Source of the DNA: Verrucomicrobiota bacterium
Lineage (GTDB): Bacteria > Verrucomicrobiota > Verrucomicrobiia > Chthoniobacterales > UBA10450
Reading direction: 5' to 3'
Assembly: GCA_003219095.1 (NCBI GenBank)
Contig: QHPM01000106.1
Coordinates: 1-13,473 of the forward strand
DNA: 13,473 nt
The notes under the pieces are model-generated. The model was not told the DNA's origin. It made no database searches and was given only the letters and a program-made list of their open reading frames with translations. The position numbers and the translations under genes are program-made. Positions 1 to 6,763 of the stretch are shown here, one piece after another. Each line of letters opens with the position of its first letter. The stretch's first letter is position 1.

Positions 1-1936
1 CCTTGCGTGCCGCCACCCAGGCCTCCAAGCCTTTTGTTCCGTCGCGTTGCGCCCGGCGAACCCCAAAAACAAGATGGATCATCGAGTCGATCGCGATCCC
101 GATGCAGACATTGGTGGCCGGCGCCGAGATGACATCCAGCGGCACGCGCAGCCAGCCAATTCCACCCAGCATGCAGAGCGGCACGAGCGTCAAGCTCAGA
201 ATCATCGCCAACGCCCCGCGCACCGAGCGAGCGACAATCCATGCGATGACGATGAACAATAGATTGAGCCAGAAAAGGCCGGTCACGAGGCTGGAGGCGA
301 CAAGCTGCGCTAGCCTGCCCTGTAAGGAATAGATACCGCCGACCAGTTCTGGTTTAAATCCATACTTCCGACAAATCGCGCGCAAATCATCGATGACCTG
401 GAGACGATATTTATCGCGACGGGTTTCGACCATTCGAAGCAGGAACATCGCGTGGGTGCGATCCTTGGTGACAAAACTTTTCGCAACGCGGGCATACTTG
501 GGTTGCTCCATCATCTCGGTCATCTTTTCGTAGCTCAGCAGAAACGAGAATGGCGTCCGGTCGCCTTCCGCCAGAAGAGTCGGAAGGGAAACCACGGTGC
601 CGACGTCTTTGTAGTTCTCAAGCGCGCCATGCAGCCGCCACAATTTCTCATAAGCAGCGTCGGTATTTAACAGGCTGCCATCTGCTGCGGAAACGACGAT
701 GGTGAGCGGGTTGGCGCCGCCGCTGTCGTCCACGTATTCCAGTCCATCGCGTAATTCCGAGTGCGGCTTGAAGTAATCGAGAAGATTCGGGTCAGTATTT
801 ACTTTGGTCAGGCCCAAGCCCAGGGCGGCACTAATCAGAATGACGCCTAACGACAATAAGATAAAACGCCGCGACCAAAATGCAGGCGGAGGTGCCTGCT
901 CCACCAATTTGCTCCTCCGCGGCACGGCCCAGCGCAGAAAAGGCGGGTACATCACATACGCGCAAATAAATGCCACAATGCTTCCGAGCACGCCGCCGAA
1001 GCCCAGCTCGCGCAACGGTTTGGCCTGAACGATTAACAAGCTTCCGAAACCTAACGAGGCGCAGACCATCGACCAAAACGATGGCGGAAAGGTCATGCGG
1101 CGGGCGTCGCGTGCAAGATTAGGTGATTCCTTCCCCAGGCGGTGACTACGGTCGGCCAGCGTCTGCCAGTTGAACGTCATGTAAACGAGATGCGACAAAG
1201 CCACGACGAAGACGATCGTGCCGAGGTTGACCGTAAGGATGCCGATCTTTCTGCCGAAGATTGATTGCAGCAACAAGGTCAACAACACCGCGCTGGCGCA
1301 GGTGGCGAGCATCCCGAGAAAGACGCGGGCCGACCGGAACATCGCGGCCATGGTCAGGCCAAACAAAACCACGGCAGTGAGGCTGAAATACCAGAAATCA
1401 TGCGCCAGACTGCGCCGAATCATCTCCACCACGTAGGGCGGACCAGCGATATGAATTTGAAAATCCTTTTCATCGAGTTCATGAATGATCTGCTCGATCC
1501 GCTTGATCGGTTTCTCAGGATCCTTGTTCTCGAGAAAGACGATGACGTTGCTGGACTTGCGATCTTTCGCAATCAAGAGCCGCCTCCAAAATTGGCCTTC
1601 CAGCGCGTCCTGAAAACTCTTCGGTCCAGCGGTCAAACTTTTGACCGTGCTCACTTCATCGATCGTTTGGATTTGTTGGGTGAGGCGTTGGATTCGACCA
1701 AGGTACCGCGGGGAAGAAATATCCTGGGATGACACCGCCAGGATGAGTTGCGGCTGGGATGGAAATCGTTGCTCGACCTTTTTCGATTGCTGGACGCCGG
1801 GATCACTGGTTGAAAAGAAGAAGTTTTCGTCCACTACCGGCTTAAGATCGACAAACACCGCCACGATGACGAACAACACGGCGGCGACCCCGAGCATTTC
1901 CCAATGCGTGCCCAACCACACCCGCTTCTTTGCCAT
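1..1936 (-). CDS. RND/MMPL-family transporter, C-terminus cut by window edge
   Basis: The minus strand reads open from an ATG at 1936 to base 1 without a stop, giving at least 645 residues. It runs off the left edge, so the end of the gene is missing. Hydrophobic segments lie near residues 13-30, 182-200, 205-225, 232-253, 287-305, 314-334, 357-376, 551-570 and 573-595. Large soluble loops lie at about 31-180 and 377-550. This is the RND/MMPL layout of two TM-loop-TM halves. The stretch GIAIDSMIH near residue 613 matches the conserved GIAIDxxIH region of the second half. About two membrane helices should be missing at the C-terminus. Members are proton-driven inner-membrane exporters of lipids, hopanoids or other hydrophobic compounds; the substrate here is unknown. 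A second in-frame ATG lies four codons upstream (1948). The gene is divergent from the next one. Confidence 0.88.
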   Translation of the reverse strand, partial: MAKKRVWLGTHWEMLGVAAVLFVIVAVFVDLKPVVDENFFFSTSDPGVQQSKKVEQRFPSQPQLILAVSSQDISSPRYLGRIQRLTQQIQTIDEVSTVKSLTAGPKSFQDALEGQFWRRLLIAKDRKSSNVIVFLENKDPEKPIKRIEQIIHELDEKDFQIHIAGPPYVVEMIRRSLAHDFWYFSLTAVVLFGLTMAAMFRSARVFLGMLATCASAVLLTLLLQSIFGRKIGILTVNLGTIVFVVALSHLVYMTFNWQTLADRSHRLGKESPNLARDARRMTFPPSFWSMVCASLGFGSLLIVQAKPLRELGFGGVLGSIVAFICAYVMYPPFLRWAVPRRSKLVEQAPPPAFWSRRFILLSLGVILISAALGLGLTKVNTDPNLLDYFKPHSELRDGLEYVDDSGGANPLTIVVSAADGSLLNTDAAYEKLWRLHGALENYKDVGTVVSLPTLLAEGDRTPFSFLLSYEKMTEMMEQPKYARVAKSFVTKDRTHAMFLLRMVETRRDKYRLQVIDDLRAICRKYGFKPELVGGIYSLQGRLAQLVASSLVTGLFWLNLLFIVIAWIVARSVRGALAMILSLTLVPLCMLGGIGWLRVPLDVISAPATNVCIGIAIDSMIHLVFGVRRAQRDGTKGLEAWVAARK

Positions 1937-2042
1937 GGAACAAAACATCACCCGATTTGATCGCTCCGACCAGTGCGACTGGCCTTATTCGGTGCCTTAC
2001 GCTTTTTTTGCCTCTTGTTTCCGTTAGATGTAGGTCACGCCC

Positions 2043-2666
2043 ATGGGATCACGCTCAGGTGTAAACGGTTTTAGCCGGGTTGAGTTGCGAAAACTTCGGT
2101 CCCTGAAGACACCGGCGGGAGTGCAACGTTTTCTTGACAGTCTTCCCTATCATCTGGCTGATACCTCCTGGTCACCGCGAAAAGTTTTGCAGGAAAAAAC
2201 GGCGCATTGTCTCGAAGGGGCCATTTTCGGAGCAGCCGCGTTACGCGTTCTCGGTTTTCCGCCGTTGCTCTGGGACCTCGAAGCCGTCAACGATACGGAT
2301 CATGTCCTCGCAATTTTCAAAGTGCGCGGTTGCTGGGGCGCAGTGGCAAAATCCAATTTCACCGGCTGCCGTTATCGTGAGCCGGTTTATCGCACCTTGC
2401 GCGAGCTGGCCATGAGTTACTTCAACATCTACTTCAATCTTCGCGGCGAACGCACTTTGCGTCGTCACTCACAACCGGTCGATCTCTCGCGCTTCGATGA
2501 CCGTCACTGGATGACTTCCGAGCGCAGTATTTGGTTTATCGCGGAATATCTTTGCACAATTCCGCACACGCCATTGCTCACGTCCGCGCAATCGCGCCAG
2601 CTAACGAGACTTGACCAACGCAGCCGCACTGCCGAAATGGTCGGGCACCGCAAAAGAAGAAAGTGA
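2043..2666 (+). CDS. Conserved hypothetical protein, possible transglutaminase-like cysteine fold
   Basis: This is a 207-residue soluble protein with no signal peptide or membrane segment. An AGGT seven bases before the ATG may act as ribosome binding site. The centre holds a helix starting TAHCLEGA (Cys56), then LEAVNDTDHVLAIF (His87), then a W-G-A-V-A-K-S-N strand (Asn105). A Cys at the start of a helix followed by a His on a strand is the order of the catalytic pair in transglutaminase/papain-like folds, with Asn or Asp as a third member. The fold assignment is inference from this pattern only. The tail after residue 195 is very basic. It begins a run of three plus-strand genes with gaps of about 45 bases, possibly one transcript. 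The substrate is unknown, and it could equally be a non-catalytic relative. Confidence 0.75.
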   Translation: MGSRSGVNGFSRVELRKLRSLKTPAGVQRFLDSLPYHLADTSWSPRKVLQEKTAHCLEGAIFGAAALRVLGFPPLLWDLEAVNDTDHVLAIFKVRGCWGAVAKSNFTGCRYREPVYRTLRELAMSYFNIYFNLRGERTLRRHSQPVDLSRFDDRHWMTSERSIWFIAEYLCTIPHTPLLTSAQSRQLTRLDQRSRTAEMVGHRKRRK

Positions 2667-2714
2667 TTCGTTAAAACGTGCAAAGTTAAATTAGCGATCC
2701 GATTCGACCTTTTA

Positions 2715-3767
2715 ATGTCTCAACGTTTCAGCATTGACCATTGCCACGCGGCGCGGTTAGCGTGTTCGATGTCGCGGTTCTGTGCCATTCTATTTGGCGT
2801 GCTGATCGGCGCATCGGTCACACAAGCGGAATGGCCAATCCCAACGGCAGACGGAACCACCTGGCAGTACGCCTTGACCCGCGAGGGCGAGACTGAGCCG
2901 GGAACATTGACGCGCCAGGTCTTTGCTCCGAGCAATCCGGACGAACCAAATACTCTGCGAATCGAAACTGCAATCAACGGCACTCCCCATTCGACAGAAT
3001 TTTTGAAAAATGAGGGCAAGGCCGTTTTGGCAACCGCTCATCGCGGCGAAGCCGGAAACACGGAAGCGTTCGATCCACCAATCACAACCTTGCCTGCGGA
3101 TTTAACCTTCGGCGCGGGATGGAATTATCGCGGCCCCATTGCCGGCCTCGATCTTAATTTGCCGCTAAAGATTATTGGTGAAAGCGAGATCGAAGTGCCG
3201 GCGGGAAAATTTCGCGCCCTCCACTTTCGCGGAGAAAAAAACGACAGCTTTCTCACCGTGGCCGACTTTTGGTTTGTCCGCGGTGTCGGGTCGATCAAAG
3301 AAACGGTTACCCAGCGCTCGCCCACTGGCGATCTTCTTGGCCGGAACACAATCGAGCTCGTTAGACTTCCCGCGCTACACCAGGCCGAGCCCGCTGCGGA
3401 AAAGAAGAGACTTGAAGCGTCCCTTTCCACCAGCAGCGACGGCGACCCGCTCAATATCATTTCCGCAGACGCGCTGCAAATCGTGGCGCGTTGGCGTGGT
3501 CACGGCCTGAGAAGGAATGCGAGGATCCGTGCCGTTTGGATTGCGCAAGATACTGGGATCGCTCCGATTGACTTTAAAGTGGACGAAGCAAGCGCCGTCG
3601 CTCCCGTAGGAAACGCCTTTGGCAAATTCACCCTCTCCCGGCCGCCCGATGGCTGGGCCACAGGGAAATATCGGGTCGAGTTTTATGTCGATGACGAGCT
3701 GACACAGACGGTCGATTTGACCATAACTCCTTCCGTGCCGCGGCCCCGCTCTGCGCTAGATTTTTGA
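2715..3767 (+). CDS. Secreted protein of unknown function, beta-rich, with C-terminal Ig-like segment
   Basis: The reading frame gives 350 residues. A Sec signal peptide is visible at residues 19-38 (MSRFCAILFGVLIGASVTQA, probable cleavage before EW). The true start may therefore be the ATG at 2769, which gives 332 residues and a normal signal peptide; neither start has a clear ribosome binding site. Residues about 40-215 alternate short polar and hydrophobic stretches, as in beta-barrel periplasmic proteins such as the DUF3108/TapB-like group. This part includes the turn EIEVPAGKFRALHF near 158, a motif shared by many secreted proteins of that kind. Residues about 245-340 look like a separate beta-sandwich ending in YRVEFYVDDELTQTVDLTI. 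No catalytic motif is recognised. It lies 48 bases after the preceding gene and 43 before the following lipoprotein gene. Confidence 0.78.
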   Translation: MSQRFSIDHCHAARLACSMSRFCAILFGVLIGASVTQAEWPIPTADGTTWQYALTREGETEPGTLTRQVFAPSNPDEPNTLRIETAINGTPHSTEFLKNEGKAVLATAHRGEAGNTEAFDPPITTLPADLTFGAGWNYRGPIAGLDLNLPLKIIGESEIEVPAGKFRALHFRGEKNDSFLTVADFWFVRGVGSIKETVTQRSPTGDLLGRNTIELVRLPALHQAEPAAEKKRLEASLSTSSDGDPLNIISADALQIVARWRGHGLRRNARIRAVWIAQDTGIAPIDFKVDEASAVAPVGNAFGKFTLSRPPDGWATGKYRVEFYVDDELTQTVDLTITPSVPRPRSALDF

Positions 3768-3810
3768 ATCCAAACCGGCCGCTTCTCGCATCGAATATTA
3801 AAACCTTGCT

Positions 3811-4455
3811 ATGAAGACGAATATTTTTGCGGTCTGCTGCCTTTTCGCTCTTGCTGGATGCGACATCGGCGGCATTCGCGGCAACGGCCACTTGATTAGC
3901 GAGCAACGGAATGTCGATCCCTTTGTTAACATCGAGACCGGCGGTGCTTTTCGGGTCGAATGGCACAGCGGCGCTCCTTCCGCCTCAATCACAGTCGACG
4001 AAAACCTGATGCAGTACGTCGAGATGGAGGTTAGAGACAAGGTCCTGCACGTGCGGACCACGCATTCGGTCCGGCCGACGCATTCGATCAAATTAGAGCT
4101 GACCAGCAACGCGCTCGAAGGTGCAAGCTGCAGTGGCGCATCACGATTAAACGCGCATCAGCTTAGCGGGAGAAAATTCTACCTTGAGACAACCGGTGCA
4201 TCCAACGTCGTGTTGGATGGCGCGGTGGATGAATTGGTCGCCAATATGACTGGAGCGAGCGATCTCCGCGCGGAATCGTTACAAACAAAAATAGCCGAGC
4301 TTTCGGTCACCGGCGCGGGCGACGCGCGCGTAGCAGTGAGCGATACCCTTAAAGTCTCAATCACCGGCGCTGGCAAAGTCGAATACATCGGCAATCCGGC
4401 GCATATCGAACGCGAAATTACCGGCGCGGGTTCAATCCGGAAGCGCGAGAAGTAG
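3811..4455 (+). CDS. GIN-domain (DUF2807) lipoprotein
   Basis: This 214-residue protein starts with a lipoprotein signal ending in LFALAGC, so Cys17 should be lipidated and the protein anchored in the envelope. The body is the 'putative auto-transporter adhesin head GIN domain' (PF10988, DUF2807). It has an N-terminal RNVDPFVNIETGGAF segment and then a right-handed repeat in which SGAS/TGAS/TGAG recurs about every 18-20 residues (near 108, 128, 147, 167, 185 and 204). These repeats should form rungs of a beta-solenoid. The family is widespread in Bacteroidota and Verrucomicrobiota; no biochemical role is firmly established. It is the last gene of a three-gene same-strand run and is followed by an inverted-repeat element. 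Confidence 0.9.
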   Translation: MKTNIFAVCCLFALAGCDIGGIRGNGHLISEQRNVDPFVNIETGGAFRVEWHSGAPSASITVDENLMQYVEMEVRDKVLHVRTTHSVRPTHSIKLELTSNALEGASCSGASRLNAHQLSGRKFYLETTGASNVVLDGAVDELVANMTGASDLRAESLQTKIAELSVTGAGDARVAVSDTLKVSITGAGKVEYIGNPAHIEREITGAGSIRKREK

Positions 4456-4469
4456 GGGCAAATCGCGTC

Positions 4470-4552
4470 GTCATCCCGAGCCGAGTCGAGGGATCTCGAG
4501 GAAGTTGCCTTTAAGCTGCGCAACGGGATCCCTCGACTTTCGCTCGGGATGA
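4470..4552. repeat. Inverted-repeat element, copy 1 ('tcatcccgagc' type)
   Basis: The left arm at 4471-4495 begins tcatcccgagc and ends gtcgagggatc. The right arm at 4526-4552 is its near-perfect reverse complement, and about 30 unpaired bases lie between. It sits in the gap between the GIN lipoprotein gene and the MBL-fold gene. A second element with the same outer tcatcccga and inner gagggac motifs lies at the right edge of the window, which supports a dispersed REP/MITE-like family. The transcript could fold into a long hairpin and slow or end transcription, but no T-run follows. Confidence 0.8.
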
Positions 4553-4626
4553 TGAACTAGTTCCCTCCAGTCTGGCGGCCTTTGTCCTGTTCGTCGCGGC
4601 GGTTGAGGCAGTAAGTTGGGCGCCGG

Positions 4627-5448
4627 ATGGAAAATTTTATCTGCGTGCAGTGCGGAGTGCAGTTTAGCCCAACCGCGGAGCCGCCGTCACCATGTCCGAT
4701 ATGCCAGGACGAACGGCAATTCGTGCGTCATGACGGACAGCATTGGACGACGCTAAAGGAGCTCGCGGTTCAACATCACAACCGCTTTGAAGAAGAGGCG
4801 CCGCAACTTCTCGGCATCGGAACGGAACCGGAATTCGCCATTGGCCAGCGCGCTCTCCTCGTCCAGTCGCCTGCGGGAAATTTGTTGTGGGATTGCATCT
4901 CATTGCTCGATGAGAAGACGATCGCGGAAGTCGCGACGCACGGAGGCATTCGGGCGATCGCGATCTCCCATCCTCATTTTTATTCTTCAATGGTCGAATG
5001 GGCAGAGCATTTCGATGCGCAGATATATTTACACGCCGCTGACCGCCGGTGGGTCATGCGCGAAAGTCCGCGTATTCACTCTTGGAGAGGCACAACGCTG
5101 CCGCTTTGGGATAGGCTCACTTTGATCAATTGCGCTGGACATTTCGATGGTGGCACTGTTCTTCACTGGCCGGCAGGCGCGAACAGCCAGGGCGCGTTGC
5201 TCACGAGCGATATCCTTACCGTGGTGCAGGATCGGCGTTACCTCAGCTTCATGCGCAGTTATCCAAATCTGATTCCACTCGGCCCCGCCGCGATCGATCG
5301 CATTCTTGAAACGCTCGAGCCGTTTTCGTTCGACCAAATCTACGGCGGTTGGTGGAAGGCGAACGTTCTGGTCGACGCCAAAGTCGCAGTCGCGCGATCG
5401 GCGGAACGCTACCTGCGAGCAATCGAAGGGTCGGCGCGCGACGATTAA
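4627..5448 (+). CDS. Zinc-ribbon metallo-beta-lactamase-fold hydrolase
   Basis: This is a 273-residue cytoplasmic protein. The N-terminus is a small zinc ribbon with CVQC (Cys6, Cys9) and CPIC (Cys23, Cys26). Residues about 60-265 have the metallo-beta-lactamase layout. A strand leads into SHPHFYSSMVEW (His115, His117), then AGHFDGG (His172), then LLTSDIL (Asp195), which would supply metal ligands. The canonical HxHxDH is reduced to HxH followed by F-Y, so the second metal site is probably altered. Proteins of this type are annotated only as MBL-fold hydrolases; glyoxalase II-like activity is possible but not shown. The stop codon (5446-5448) overlaps the stop of the convergent Sir2 gene within TTAA, leaving no room for a separate terminator. 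Confidence 0.88.
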   Translation: MENFICVQCGVQFSPTAEPPSPCPICQDERQFVRHDGQHWTTLKELAVQHHNRFEEEAPQLLGIGTEPEFAIGQRALLVQSPAGNLLWDCISLLDEKTIAEVATHGGIRAIAISHPHFYSSMVEWAEHFDAQIYLHAADRRWVMRESPRIHSWRGTTLPLWDRLTLINCAGHFDGGTVLHWPAGANSQGALLTSDILTVVQDRRYLSFMRSYPNLIPLGPAAIDRILETLEPFSFDQIYGGWWKANVLVDAKVAVARSAERYLRAIEGSARDD

Positions 5449-6182
5449 GCTGAGAAGTTGCCTAGCAATTCGTTAACCAATCGCGGCAGGGCGGCGCCGG
5501 CCGGTTCGCGCAACGATCTGGTCGCAAATTGCGACAATGATGTTTCCTCGGGATTCACTTCGATCAATTGGCCAGCCTGGCCTCGCGCTCGAAGCGCCCA
5601 ATCAATAACGTAACCAAAAAGCGCAGTCGTTCCGGCGACGATAACTAAATCGCAATCGCTGCTGGTCACAAAATTTTCCACAGTCCCGATGTTCGCCAGA
5701 TCCAATTGTTCACCGAACCAGACCACGCCCGGTCGCATCAGCGCGCTGCACTCCGGGCATTTCGGAAGATCGCCATTTTCATGCTGCTTCTCATACTCAT
5801 GCTCATGCTCCAGCTCGTATCTTTGAAAATCGCACCGCGAGCAACGCGTCATGAAAATGTCGCCGTGGATTTGCACCATCTTTTCTGCCGGTAACCCAGC
5901 ACGCAGGTGAAGATCATCCACGTTCTGGGTCAGGAGCAGAAATCCTTCTGTGTGCAGCGCTAACTTGGCGATCGCCTGGTGGGCGGGATTCGGCTGCGCC
6001 TTACGAATACGCTGACGTCGCTCGCGATACCAATCCCAAACTAAACTCGGATCGCGCGCAAACGCTTCCGGCGTCGCTAATTTCGTCGGATCGAGATTTC
6101 GCCAGTAACCATCCGTACCACGAAAAGTCGGGATTCCGCTTTCCGCCGAGACACCTGCGCCCGTGATTACGAGAATGCGCAT
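5445..6182 (-). CDS. cobB: NAD-dependent protein deacylase, Sir2/CobB family (sirtuin)
   Basis: This 245-residue protein is the normal length for a bacterial sirtuin. The NAD-binding GAGVSAESGIPTFRG lies at residues 8-22. TQNVDDLH lies at 85-92, and the catalytic His106 is in QIHG. A zinc site is formed by Cys114/Cys117 and Cys142/Cys145, and VAGTTALF near 182-189 replaces the usual GTS loop. The YRER at 52-55 gives the Tyr-x-x-Arg pair that in SIRT5 and E. coli CobB binds acidic acyl groups, so removal of succinyl or malonyl as well as acetyl groups from lysines is expected. Such enzymes commonly counter chemical acylation of metabolic enzymes in the cytoplasm. A Glu/His-rich insert (about 124-136) widens the gap between the zinc cysteine pairs; in the DNA it corresponds to near-tandem tcatgc hexamers around 5791-5808. 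The gene converges with the MBL-fold gene. Confidence 0.95.
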   Translation of the reverse strand: MRILVITGAGVSAESGIPTFRGTDGYWRNLDPTKLATPEAFARDPSLVWDWYRERRQRIRKAQPNPAHQAIAKLALHTEGFLLLTQNVDDLHLRAGLPAEKMVQIHGDIFMTRCSRCDFQRYELEHEHEYEKQHENGDLPKCPECSALMRPGVVWFGEQLDLANIGTVENFVTSSDCDLVIVAGTTALFGYVIDWALRARGQAGQLIEVNPEETSLSQFATRSLREPAGAALPRLVNELLGNFSA

Positions 6183-6253
6183 AACGGCAGAATCAACAAT
6201 GCCATCATTGCTTCAACTCGCGAAAAAGATGGCTTCGGTTCGGGCCAAGGCCT

Positions 6254-6724
6254 ATGACTAACGCGAATCCCATGTCACTTATGAAAAGAAAAACAACCTT
6301 CGCGATCGTTTCGTTCATACTCTGCTGCACGACTGTTTCGCTCACCGCTGCCGATACGCCGGAGGCGCGCCGCCACGAAGCGGAACGTTACCTGCAGGCC
6401 ATCCCGCCGAAAGCATTGTTCGAAGACATGGCCGACAAGATGTCGGCAAATCTGCCACCGGACCAGCGGGCGCAATTCAAAGCCGCCATGACTTCGCAAC
6501 TCGACATCCCCGCCATCACCAAGGCGATGACGGAGGCGATGGTAAAACATTTCACGACCGAGGAATTGAAGGCACTGGCGGATTTCTATGGATCTCCAGT
6601 CGGAAAATCGGCAATGCAAAAATTTGGTGCCTACATGTCCGACCTTATGCCGACGATACAGGCTGAGATGATGAAAGCGCAGGCTAACGCTAATCGATCA
6701 TTGCCGAACCCATCGCCGCACTGA
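6254..6724 (+). CDS. Small secreted DUF2059 protein
   Basis: The frame gives 156 residues. A Sec signal peptide is visible at residues 10-33 (basic MKRKTT, then a hydrophobic core ending SLTAADT). The natural start may be the ATG at 6281 rather than 6254; AAGG just before 6254 slightly favours the longer form. The mature part is helical and contains MVKHFTTEELKALADFYGSP followed by GKSAMQKF at about 95-123. This is the hallmark of DUF2059 (PF09832), a domain of periplasmic proteins of unknown role. It is divergent from the Sir2 gene (71-base gap) and convergent with the M2 peptidase gene (39-base gap). Confidence 0.87.
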   Translation: MTNANPMSLMKRKTTFAIVSFILCCTTVSLTAADTPEARRHEAERYLQAIPPKALFEDMADKMSANLPPDQRAQFKAAMTSQLDIPAITKAMTEAMVKHFTTEELKALADFYGSPVGKSAMQKFGAYMSDLMPTIQAEMMKAQANANRSLPNPSPH

Positions 6725-6763
6725 GATCGATCTGCCTGCGTGTCGTTACGACGTGAGAGGCAA

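Noticed and set aside
804..2027. Plus-strand open frames of 70-155 residues opposite the transporter
   Set aside because: They lie antisense to an uninterrupted minus-strand reading frame with clear RND/MMPL features and encode low-complexity basic sequence.
5779..5820. Tandem tcatgc-type hexamers as a possible regulatory or phase-variation repeat
   Set aside because: They are few and imperfect and encode an in-frame Glu/His insert between the zinc cysteines of the sirtuin. A hexamer change would keep the frame, so no switching is expected.
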